Assembly (NCBI GenBank): GCA_049969495.1
Contig: JBMFOT010000001.1
Location: forward strand, 36,567 to 100,566
Direction of reading: 5' to 3'
Length of the DNA: 64,000 bases
Origin: HRBIN16 sp049969495
GTDB taxonomy: Bacteria; Armatimonadota; HRBIN16
A program made the position numbers and the translations under genes. Under the pieces are notes generated by a model. It saw nothing but the letters and a program-made list of their open reading frames with translations. It did not search any database and was not told the origin of the DNA. Within the stretch, counting starts at the first letter, position 1. Every line of letters starts with the position of its first letter. Shown one piece after another: positions 8,761 through 15,668 of the stretch.

Positions 8761-8804
8761 AAACGGCAGACAGAGGCGTCGCAAGCGTGTGTCCGCCGTT
8801 TTTT
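8761..8804 (+). terminator. Terminator-like hairpin inside the porin leader (attenuator candidate)
   Basis: AAACGGC (8761-8767) pairs with GCCGTTT (8795-8801); inside the stem, after one mismatch, GACA pairs with TGTC. A run of six T follows from 8799. It lies about 35 bases downstream of the predicted transcription start and 125 bases before the porin ATG. It would therefore stop most transcripts unless an alternative fold forms. A smaller hairpin (CGTCA...TGACG, about 8729-8744) precedes it. It matches no riboswitch class I recognise. Confidence 0.6.
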
Positions 8805-8929
8805 GATTCGGCTACGCAAAGGCGTTAGCCACGCACTGCAGCGACCCCACTTCTGCACGCAACGCCGCGACCGGAGAGGCTTTCAGCCACTCCACGAGAC
8901 TTCCCGAAAAACAAAAAGGAGGTACATGT

Positions 8930-9973
8930 ATGCGACGTTTGGTTCTATGCGCGACGTGCGCATTGTGGGTCGCCGCTGCAGTGCATACACAGGGCGCCCC
9001 CGAGGTGGAGGTCAACGGTCTGCTGGACGTGTATGCAGGCTACAACTTCAACAACCCGCCGTCCAGCGCCAACGGCACCAACCAGAACGTGGTGCGCGCC
9101 TTTGACCAGCGCTCCGGCTCGCTGAGCCTCAGCCTGCTGGAGGTCACGCTCAAAAGCAAACCCGAACCCGTTGGGTTCACCCTGACCCTTACCACCGGTA
9201 AGACCGCCGACCTGGTGCACTACAACCCCGGCGAGGACAGGTTCAAACTGTTGCAGCAAGCCTTCATCACCACCAGCGCAGGCAACTGGACGGTGGACGT
9301 GGGCAAGTTCGTGACCGCGCTGGGGGCGGAGGTCATCGAATCCAGCGCGAACGATAACTACTCACGCTCGTTGCCTTTCGTGTACGCCATCCCCTTCTAC
9401 CATGCAGGCATTCGCGCATCTACCGGCCTGGGTTCAGGCTGGGGATTGCAGGCGATGCTGGTCAACGGATGGGACGTCACGGAGGACAACAACAGCAAAA
9501 AGAGCTTCCACCTGGCGGTCAACTACACCAACGAGCGGCTCAGCTTTGTCCAGAATGTGATTACCGGCGACGAGGCGATTGCTCCCGCCAGCGGCGCGCG
9601 CACCGTGTGGGACACCGTGCTGTTCTATACGCTGGGAGCGGATAAGGTCGGGCTAAACTTCGACTACGGGGAAGACAAATCGGCGAGTGCGAAGTGGCTG
9701 GGGTACGCGGTGTACTACCGGCGCAGCCTGCCCAGAGGGCGTGCGCTCGCTCTGCGCCACTCTTACCTCGACGACAAGGACGGATTCCGCACGGGCGTAG
9801 TGCAAAAGCTCAGCGAATTCACCATCACCTACGAGTACCCTCTCGGCTCATCTATCGGTCGCTTTGAGGTACGCTTCGACAGCTCCAACCAGCCCTTCTT
9901 CCTGAACGACGCCGGAGCAGCCACCAAGAAGCAACAGGTGACCGTGATGTACTCGCAGGTTTACAGGTTTTAA
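8930..9973 (+). CDS. Outer-membrane beta-barrel porin (OmpL-like BBP2 type)
   Basis: A 347-residue protein with a signal peptide (residues 1-23), followed by alternating amphipathic strands and ending in an aromatic C-terminus (VYRF) typical of outer-membrane barrels. The region with VDVGKFVTALGAEVIES and the strand AGIRASTGLG fit the putative OmpL-like porin-2 family. Genes of this family often precede amt-glnK, and that arrangement was evidently once present here: an amt remnant and an intact P-II gene follow in the same direction. It probably admits small nitrogen compounds, which is an inference. The ribosome site AAAGGAGG precedes ATG 8930. Confidence 0.82.
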   Translation: MRRLVLCATCALWVAAAVHTQGAPEVEVNGLLDVYAGYNFNNPPSSANGTNQNVVRAFDQRSGSLSLSLLEVTLKSKPEPVGFTLTLTTGKTADLVHYNPGEDRFKLLQQAFITTSAGNWTVDVGKFVTALGAEVIESSANDNYSRSLPFVYAIPFYHAGIRASTGLGSGWGLQAMLVNGWDVTEDNNSKKSFHLAVNYTNERLSFVQNVITGDEAIAPASGARTVWDTVLFYTLGADKVGLNFDYGEDKSASAKWLGYAVYYRRSLPRGRALALRHSYLDDKDGFRTGVVQKLSEFTITYEYPLGSSIGRFEVRFDSSNQPFFLNDAGAATKKQQVTVMYSQVYRF

Positions 9974-9985
9974 GGAGGGGCAACC

Positions 9986-10194
9986 ATGCGAACGATACGA
10001 GGTCTGCGATTATCGGCGTGCTGGGAGGTATCGTGGTGGTTATCTCCGTGTTGCTACTAGACCGCGCGAAGGTGGACGACCCGGTAGGCGCGGTATCGGT
10101 ACACGGCGTTTGCGGCGTACTGGGCACGCTGGCACTCGGGCTGTTTGCTCAGGAGGGATACGCTCCGGCATGTAACAAGGAGGCTGGACAATGA
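9986..10194 (+). pseudogene. amt: Remnant of an ammonium transporter gene (amt)
   Basis: A GGAGGGG site and ATG (9986) survive, but that frame closes after about 24 codons. Another frame, from about 9991 to the TGA at 10192-10194, reads a conserved Amt segment including VDDPVGAVSVHGVCG and GTLALGLFA. This is the helix carrying the second pore histidine of Amt proteins. Intact Amt is 400-450 residues, so roughly 280 N-terminal residues and the final helix plus tail are missing. The old stop still overlaps the P-II start as ATGA, the coupling expected of an intact amt-glnK pair. Two deletions, one shifting frame, explain it. A mis-assembly is the alternative. Confidence 0.8.
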
Positions 10195-10532
10195 TCAAGA
10201 TAGAAGCCATCATCCGCCCACAGAAGCTGGACGAGGTGAAAGCCGCACTGAACGAAATCGGTATCGCAGGCATCACTGTCACCGAAGTGCACGGCTCGGG
10301 CAGGCAAAAGGGCTACACGCAAACCTATCGCGGCGCGGAGTACACCATCAACCTGTTGCAAAAGGTGAAAATCGAGGTGGTGGTGCCCGATGCGCTTGCG
10401 GAACAGGTGGTGGATGTGATACAGGAAGCCGCCCGAACTGGTGAAATCGGCGATGGGAAAATCTTCCTGATACCCGTTGCCGACGCGGTGCGCATCCGTA
10501 CTGGCGAGCGCGGCGATACGGCAGTGAAGTAA
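10191..10532 (+). CDS. glnK: Nitrogen regulatory protein P-II
   Basis: A 113-residue P-II signalling protein that senses 2-oxoglutarate and ATP/ADP. The T-loop is complete with the uridylylation tyrosine Y51 in TYRGAEYTI, the B-loop TGEIGDGKIF and the C-loop RIRTGERG. ATG 10191 overlaps the amt remnant stop and has AAGGAGG upstream. Linkage to amt argues for GlnK over GlnB. Its usual membrane partner is destroyed here, so it must act on other targets or on another Amt elsewhere in the genome. Expression may depend on the leader attenuator upstream of the porin. Confidence 0.93.
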   Translation: MIKIEAIIRPQKLDEVKAALNEIGIAGITVTEVHGSGRQKGYTQTYRGAEYTINLLQKVKIEVVVPDALAEQVVDVIQEAARTGEIGDGKIFLIPVADAVRIRTGERGDTAVK

Positions 10533-10607
10533 GGGCGAAGCTTTCCCCGTAGGCTCTACCCTGTACAGGGTGGAGCTGCTTGCTGTAGTGCACTCGCCCT
10601 TCACTGC
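10521..10607 (+). other. Long stem-loop at the 3' end of the P-II gene
   Basis: GCAGTGA...GGGCGA (10521-10538) pairs with TCGCCC...TCACTGC (10594-10607), with a small bulge on the left arm. Inside, CTCTACCCTG (10554-10563) and CAGGGTGGAG (10566-10575) form a second near-perfect hairpin with a two-base loop. No T-run follows, so it may protect the 3' end or be a cruciform and not a terminator. Confidence 0.5.
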
Positions 10608-10675
10608 ACACTTTACTGCATCCCCTCGCTTAGGGTAGTATTTTCATACACTAACCATAACGAGGGGGTGCAGTC

Positions 10676-11518
10676 ATGCTTACCAAGGAGCAAGTGGAAC
10701 AGTACCATCGCGACGGCTATACGGTGGCGCGCGGTCTCTTCAGCCGGCAAGAGGCTGAGTTCTACATCGACCATTACATGCGCCTGCGCGAATCGGGCTC
10801 CTACCCGGGCGACTTTCAGGGGGTAGACCCCAGCAGCAACGACCCGCTCAAACGCTATCCCCGTATGATACACATGCACCGCTGGGACGAGGTGAGCCTC
10901 AAATGGATGATTGACCCGCGTCTGAATGCGTGCATGACCGTCCTGCTGGGCAAAGAACCCTACGCGGTGCAGACCATGCTATACTTCAAGCCTCCGGGCG
11001 CGCGCGGGCAGGCACTGCATCAAGATAACTTCTATCTGCGCGTACAACCGGGTACCTGTATCGCTGCATGGATGGCGCTGGACTATTGCGATGAGCAAAA
11101 CGGCTGCCTGATGGTGGTTCCGGGCACGCAAGACCTGCCCATCCTGTGTACCATCCCCGCTGATACCACTCAGAGCTTTACCGACATCACTGTGCCCGTG
11201 CCCAAAGATATGCCCATCGTGCCCGTGATCATGGAACCGGGTGATGTGCTTTTCTTCAACGGCTCGTTGATACACGGCAGCAACCCCAACCGCACCCAGG
11301 ATCGGTTCCGTCGTGCGCTCATCGGGCACTATGCCGTAGGCGATGCCGAAAAAATCGCACGCTTCTACCACCCCGTGCTACGCATGGATGGCACAGTCGT
11401 AGAACTGGGTATCAGTGAAGGAGGCGGTCCGTGTGGCGTATGGGTAGAGCGTGATGGCAAGCCTGTGGTGGAGATGATTACCCCCCACCACAGCGGCGAA
11501 CAGCCCGACCACGAGTGA
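10676..11518 (+). CDS. Phytanoyl-CoA dioxygenase (PhyH) family protein
   Basis: A 280-residue Fe(II)/2-oxoglutarate oxygenase of the PhyH family. The metal-binding pair is in ALHQDNF (H119, D121 by rough count), and the distal histidine and 2-oxoglutarate arginine are in LIHGSNPNRTQDRFRRAL. The double-stranded beta-helix core is complete. Bacterial members hydroxylate many small molecules and the substrate here cannot be read from sequence. Start ATG 10676 after GAGGGGG. It stands alone between the P-II gene and a terminator. A second, divergent member lies at 60609-61523. Confidence 0.85.
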   Translation: MLTKEQVEQYHRDGYTVARGLFSRQEAEFYIDHYMRLRESGSYPGDFQGVDPSSNDPLKRYPRMIHMHRWDEVSLKWMIDPRLNACMTVLLGKEPYAVQTMLYFKPPGARGQALHQDNFYLRVQPGTCIAAWMALDYCDEQNGCLMVVPGTQDLPILCTIPADTTQSFTDITVPVPKDMPIVPVIMEPGDVLFFNGSLIHGSNPNRTQDRFRRALIGHYAVGDAEKIARFYHPVLRMDGTVVELGISEGGGPCGVWVERDGKPVVEMITPHHSGEQPDHE

Positions 11519-11532
11519 AACGAACGGCTGCG

Positions 11533-11560
11533 GGGGCGCGGTCACCGCGCCCCTCTTCTT
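11533..11560 (+). terminator. Intrinsic terminator after the PhyH gene
   Basis: GGGGCGCGG (11533-11541) and CCGCGCCCC (11545-11553) form a perfect 9-bp stem with a three-base loop, followed by TCTTCTT. It lies between convergent genes. Confidence 0.75.
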
Positions 11561-11609
11561 GCAAGGGCAGGCTACTAGCGCGGCAGGTACCTCTCGAAAA
11601 TCAGGGAGG

Positions 11610-12977
11610 TCAGGCTTCAACGCGATACGGCTTCAGCAGTTCCGCAAGGTCGTGAGTGACCTCTGCTTCCACCAGAATGCCGTCCGGGGTATACTCCGCA
11701 CTGTGCACGCGCCCCAGATCGTAACACTGTGCCAGCAAGTTACTCTGCCTATAAGGCAAGCGTATCTTTACCGGCTGCAGCAGGGACTGCAGTGTGGTGA
11801 GGATATGGCTCATCAGTTCGGGGATGCCTTCCGCTTTCAACGCGGAGATGTACACCGCATTGGGTGTCTCCGCCACCAGTTGTCGCAGGCGGTAGGTGTC
11901 TTTGACCAGGTCCGCTTTGTTATACGCGGTAATAATCGGCTTGTTGTGTGCGCCCAGCTCCGCCAACACGTTCATGACCGCCTGCCTCTGAATCTCCAGC
12001 TGAGGATGGCTGGCGTCTACTACGTGAATCAGAAAATCGGCCTCGGTCACTTCCTCCAGCGTGGCGCGGAACGCGGCGACCAGCGAGTGCGGCAGGTTGC
12101 GGATGAAACCAACGGTGTCCGACAGCAACACGCCCCAGCCGTCGGGCAGCACGATGCGACGCACGGTAGGGTCCAGCGTGGCGAAGAGGTGCTCATCGGT
12201 GTAGATATGCGCACCCGAGAGAGTGTTCAGCAGGGTGGACTTGCCCGCGCTCGTATACCCTACCAGCGCGCCGAATGGGAAAGGCAACCTACGCCTGCCC
12301 TGTCGTTGCTGATTGCGCTGGCGAGCAACCTGCTCCAGTTCACGCTGCAGGTCGGCGATGCGCTCACGCACCTTACGTCGGTCCTGTTCCAGCTTGGTCT
12401 CGCCCGGTCCGCCGCGCACGCCGATGTGCCCAGCCTGCTGTTCGAACTTGGTGTACACACTCATCAGGCGAGGCAGCTCGTAGGTCAATCGCGCCAGCTC
12501 TACCTGCAATTTCCCCTCGCGGGTATGGGCGCGCTGGGCGAAAATCTGCAGGATGAGCTCGGTGCGGTCTATCACGCGCGTTTGCAGGATGTCTTCCAGG
12601 TTGCGCTGCTGCAGCGGCGTCAGGTCATCGTCTACAATGACCACATCCGCGTTGACCTCGCGCACCTGCGGGAAGAGCAGTTCCGCCTTACCCCTGCCGA
12701 TGAAGGTAGCCGCATCGGGACGAGATCGCCGCTGTCGGCTTTCGCCAACCACTTCCAGACCGGCGGTGTCGCACAGGGCACGCAGCTCCTCTTCTACATA
12801 ACTGTCCAGCTCGGGGTCGGGGTTGACATAGATGAGGAAGGCGCGCTCGCGTTCCTGCACCACGTGCAAGCGTTGCGCGGGATGTTGCACTTCGGCTGTC
12901 TCAACTGGCGGCGTGAAGATTCTCTGTGGCATCGTTGCCTGCACCTCTTCAGCGGAGACTTGGGATGCGTCCTCCAC
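11610..12977 (-). CDS. hflX: GTPase HflX
   Basis: A ribosome-associated GTPase that splits stalled or heat-damaged 70S ribosomes. The N-terminal HflX domain (residues about 50-190, including TFIGRGKAELL) is followed by a coiled-coil linker with the family signature RGGPGETKLEQDRR, and then the G domain: G1 GYTSAGKST, G3 DTVGFIRNLP, G4 NKAD. 455 residues from the GTG at 12977; that start lacks a clear ribosome site, and ATG 12932, preceded by GAAGAGG, is a credible shorter start. It lies 41 bases downstream of the TIGR04255 cassette on the same strand. Confidence 0.93.
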   Translation of the reverse strand: MEDASQVSAEEVQATMPQRIFTPPVETAEVQHPAQRLHVVQERERAFLIYVNPDPELDSYVEEELRALCDTAGLEVVGESRQRRSRPDAATFIGRGKAELLFPQVREVNADVVIVDDDLTPLQQRNLEDILQTRVIDRTELILQIFAQRAHTREGKLQVELARLTYELPRLMSVYTKFEQQAGHIGVRGGPGETKLEQDRRKVRERIADLQRELEQVARQRNQQRQGRRRLPFPFGALVGYTSAGKSTLLNTLSGAHIYTDEHLFATLDPTVRRIVLPDGWGVLLSDTVGFIRNLPHSLVAAFRATLEEVTEADFLIHVVDASHPQLEIQRQAVMNVLAELGAHNKPIITAYNKADLVKDTYRLRQLVAETPNAVYISALKAEGIPELMSHILTTLQSLLQPVKIRLPYRQSNLLAQCYDLGRVHSAEYTPDGILVEAEVTHDLAELLKPYRVEA

Positions 12978-13018
12978 TATTATTTAGTATATCTCGCGGT
13001 AATCTCATGCGCAAGGCG

Positions 13019-13555
13019 TCAGATGTCACGCGGGTCCTTGGGAAGACCGATTCGTCCAAAATAGAAAGCAAATGCCTGTGCCATCTTCTCACGATAGGGA
13101 GGTAATAAACGCACGCGATGACCAAGTTGTTGTGAGAGTTCCTCTGGGAAGATCTTAGGCACGGCAGTGACCAGACGAAAGTCAATGACACGCTGCTCAA
13201 ACTCATAACCTTCCAACTCACACGCTTCAATCAAGTGATATGCCAGCACACGCCCCTTGCGGATATTCGCTCTTTCTTCCCTGCGTGGTGCGACCTCTAC
13301 TGCATTTCGATGAGGGCATACCAGCACTCTGTCTAAATCACGTTTGGGAATGTCACAGCTGTGGGTCAACACAATAAGATCCGCAAAGACAATAGCGGTG
13401 TTCGCAGAAGCGTCAAGCTTCCGTCCCTGATACACTTGGAGAAAAAATGCCGGATCGGGCAGCAACACGACGGGGCAGTTGAAAAAGATATCACCTTGCT
13501 GCAGGGGATCATCTGCACCTACAATGCGGTACCAGGGGTATTCTTCCGATTCCAC
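13019..13555 (-). CDS. Unknown protein, third gene of the TIGR04255 cassette
   Basis: 178 residues, no signal peptide and no membrane helix. Near the N-terminus it has LQQGDIFFNCPVVLLPD, then a hydrophobic strand ending in VLTHSCDIPKRD. QGDIF..CP and LTxSCDI patterns recur in uncharacterised accessory-region proteins I recall, but no function is attached to them. The conserved Cys (C27 and C67) and the His before it (H65) could bind metal; this is only a guess. The GTG start at 13555 has GGAG seven bases before it and follows the previous stop by three bases. Confidence 0.75.
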   Translation of the reverse strand: MESEEYPWYRIVGADDPLQQGDIFFNCPVVLLPDPAFFLQVYQGRKLDASANTAIVFADLIVLTHSCDIPKRDLDRVLVCPHRNAVEVAPRREERANIRKGRVLAYHLIEACELEGYEFEQRVIDFRLVTAVPKIFPEELSQQLGHRVRLLPPYREKMAQAFAFYFGRIGLPKDPRDI

Positions 13556-13558
13556 CGT

Positions 13559-13861
13559 TTACTCCAGACTTGCAGATTTCAGAAACTGCTCTTCCTCTTC
13601 ACAGAGTGGAGGGAACTCCAAACGCCCCCTGACAGTATAAGAAAGTTGTATCTGGAGCGTCTGAGAGGGCTTCAGCAACGGCGGGTCGTCCATCCAGCGC
13701 ACGCTAGGCAGTTCGGTTACTTCTTCCTGCTCGAAGATAGACAGCTCCTCAGACGCGGCAGTGCGTCTGAGGGAGAATCTCCGCCAGGGAACCTCTGCCA
13801 TCACAGCGCTCTTTGAGCTTGTGGTCGGAATGGTGAAAGCGCCAGTGTGGGATATTGCCAT
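13559..13861 (-). CDS. Unknown small protein, middle gene of the TIGR04255 cassette
   Basis: 100 residues, acidic C-terminal half, no signal peptide. The second half (ILxIQLSYxxxG type, here QIQLSYTVRGRLEFPPL) looks like beta strands and the N-terminus is Ser/Thr-rich. Not recognised. ATG 13861 directly abuts the TAG stop (13862-13864) of the upstream TIGR04255 gene, and GAGGTGA within that gene's end supplies the ribosome site, so translation is coupled. The tight packing argues that it is a real gene and not a chance frame. Confidence 0.7.
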   Translation of the reverse strand: MAISHTGAFTIPTTSSKSAVMAEVPWRRFSLRRTAASEELSIFEQEEVTELPSVRWMDDPPLLKPSQTLQIQLSYTVRGRLEFPPLCEEEEQFLKSASLE

Positions 13862-14605
13862 CTATCTCACCTCTTCCAGCAGTCCGCGCGTCTTTTCGGT
13901 GATACACGCCTCAAAAGCCTCGTACACCGCATCATGCGACCTTTCTAGTATCGAGTCTATCAGGAGCAAGTCCCATAAGAACTCGGACGTACGATACTCC
14001 AGATCAAGAAGGACAGCAGTTCCATCCGATGGTGACACATACGCCAAACCAGTGGTAACAGTGAGCACATCCTCGCCAGTGCAGAAGAAGTCCTGCTTGA
14101 GCAGAAAAGGCCCCTTGCGCTGTCCGATATCAGGCGAAACGGGGTACACAGAAAACCACTCTGCCATGTCCGTCTGCATCCCAGTGAACGCAAATCGATT
14201 GATGTAGCGCAATATCAGCCTGGATGGCTGTATCGAGGGTAAAGATTCATGGAGACGGCGCAGGCACTCTACAATGTAGGGCTTGAACTCGTGCCAGCCC
14301 GTATAGGGAGCCAGCTGATTGATGGTAAAAGAGTTCGGTCCCAGATGCAGCAAATTCTTACCGTTAGCATGTTTGTAGCGCATTAACACCAGTGTAGGCA
14401 AAACGAGGGTTTCCTTCTGACGCACGTCTACCTGCAGCGCAAACGCGGGGATCTCTTCGGTCTGCTCAAAGCCCATATCGCGAACCGCCGCCATCAGGAT
14501 GCCATAGCAGGCAGTGTTCCAGTCTTCTGGCGTTTCAAACTGAACCTCGCAAAGCGCCTCCAAAATGCTTGGATGTTTATATTTCCTCTCCACCATCACT
14601 GTCAT
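13862..14605 (-). CDS. TIGR04255 family protein
   Basis: 247 residues from ATG 14605, which is preceded by AAGAGGGAC; an in-frame ATG 17 codons upstream lacks such a site. The N-terminal signature KHPSILEALCEVQFE and the internal YINRF segment match the sporadically distributed family TIGR04255, whose function is unknown. It is first of three tightly packed genes (abutting, then three bases apart). The patchy distribution of the family and the seemingly lower GC of these genes suggest acquisition by transfer. No nuclease, helicase or toxin motif is visible in any of the three. Confidence 0.8.
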   Translation of the reverse strand: MTVMVERKYKHPSILEALCEVQFETPEDWNTACYGILMAAVRDMGFEQTEEIPAFALQVDVRQKETLVLPTLVLMRYKHANGKNLLHLGPNSFTINQLAPYTGWHEFKPYIVECLRRLHESLPSIQPSRLILRYINRFAFTGMQTDMAEWFSVYPVSPDIGQRKGPFLLKQDFFCTGEDVLTVTTGLAYVSPSDGTAVLLDLEYRTSEFLWDLLLIDSILERSHDAVYEAFEACITEKTRGLLEEVR

Positions 14606-14659
14606 GTCCCTCTTCGTTTCTATTTTACCATCATTCTGCTCTTGTGCAACCTGCACTAC

Positions 14660-15454
14660 TTAAAACCTCACTGCATAGAGATTCACCACTGCTTCAGCGG
14701 TATACGCCTCGTCCTCGCTGCCGAACTGTTCGCGCACGTAGCGCAGTGTCCGTTCCATGAGTTCCCGGTGCGCCTCGTCGGGAATGTCCCAGAGCTGAGA
14801 ATAGGTGCGGTGCTCCAGCTCCTGCAGAACCTCCCGATGAGTGCGTCGCGCCTGCCAGCGCAGGGAGGGATGCTCGATAAGGGAGACCGCTCCACCTATC
14901 TCCCGCACGTACTCCAGCGCTTCGTCCGCGCTCTGCACCCCCAGCGACGGGCGCAACAGCCCACGCTCGCCCGCCAGCTGCACGTAGTACTCTCGTGCCG
15001 GAAACCGCTTACCGCTTTCATAGAGCAGGAACAGCATCCCTTCTTGCCGCAGCACACGCCGACACTCCTGAAGCACCTCGCGCCAGCCTGCAATAAGATG
15101 CAGCACATGCGCCACCAGCACCGCCGAGATAGAGCGCGAGCGAACCGGCAGGCTCCTCAGGTCTGCTTGCGCCAGATACAGATTAGCAGGGGGGCTCTTG
15201 CGCAGCAGCTGGCGCATCATCTTGCGCGACACGTCCAAGCCCAGTACGTTCACGCCACGCCGCGCTATCGGAAGCGCAAAACGTCCCGTGCCTACCCCTG
15301 CATCCACAAGCCAGTGACCGGCGGCGAGAGAGGCAGCGCAGAGAATCTGCTCCACCACTGCCTCCCGCACCGACTCCGGCAGGAATCGGGTCGCATCGTA
15401 ATGCTCGGCGACGCGATCAAAGCTCAGATACTGGCTTAACGGCTTTGCTTCCAT
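14660..15454 (-). CDS. Class I SAM-dependent methyltransferase
   Basis: 264 residues. The SAM-binding motif I reads LVDAGVGTGRFALPIARRG, the acidic end of beta-2 is LGLDVS, and motif post-I/II follows as LAQADLRSLP, then VLVAHVLHLI. This is the Methyltransf_11/25 type found in small-molecule and quinone methylation; the substrate is unknown. ATG 15454 has GAGGA six bases before it and is preferred to the TTG at 15460. The ribosome site overlaps the stop of a small sugar-isomerase-like fragment immediately upstream. Confidence 0.85.
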   Translation of the reverse strand: MEAKPLSQYLSFDRVAEHYDATRFLPESVREAVVEQILCAASLAAGHWLVDAGVGTGRFALPIARRGVNVLGLDVSRKMMRQLLRKSPPANLYLAQADLRSLPVRSRSISAVLVAHVLHLIAGWREVLQECRRVLRQEGMLFLLYESGKRFPAREYYVQLAGERGLLRPSLGVQSADEALEYVREIGGAVSLIEHPSLRWQARRTHREVLQELEHRTYSQLWDIPDEAHRELMERTLRYVREQFGSEDEAYTAEAVVNLYAVRF

Positions 15455-15463
15455 TTTCAATCC

Positions 15464-15607
15464 TCACCCGTCCCGAAGCACGGGTGCTACGCCTTCGTTG
15501 TAGTAGGAGATGTTGGCAGTGTCGAAGTTAATACCTACTTTCGGATGGGCAATGGCTTGCATGGTGCATGAAGCGATGCTTCCACTGGTGATAATGATGT
15601 CGTCCAT
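15464..15607 (-). pseudogene. Fragment of a sugar-phosphate isomerase/epimerase-like gene
   Basis: A 47-codon frame from ATG 15607 (AGGAGA seven bases upstream). Its residues AHPKVGINFDTANISYYNEG resemble the strand with the metal-binding Asp in xylose-isomerase-like TIM barrels, normally inside a protein of 270-300 residues. The rest of the barrel is not found on either side. It is probably a deletion remnant that kept or gained a ribosome site and may still be translated as a short peptide. The family call rests on recollection of this one motif. Confidence 0.55.
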
Positions 15608-15668
15608 AGGGAAGTCTCCTGTTTTTGGGATTGAGCAAGAGATTCGCTTTGCGCAGAGGAGCTCCTTT

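Noticed and set aside
11559..13064. 501-codon open frame opposite hflX
   Set aside because: Antisense to a clear hflX; low-complexity R/Q/H-rich translation without family motifs.
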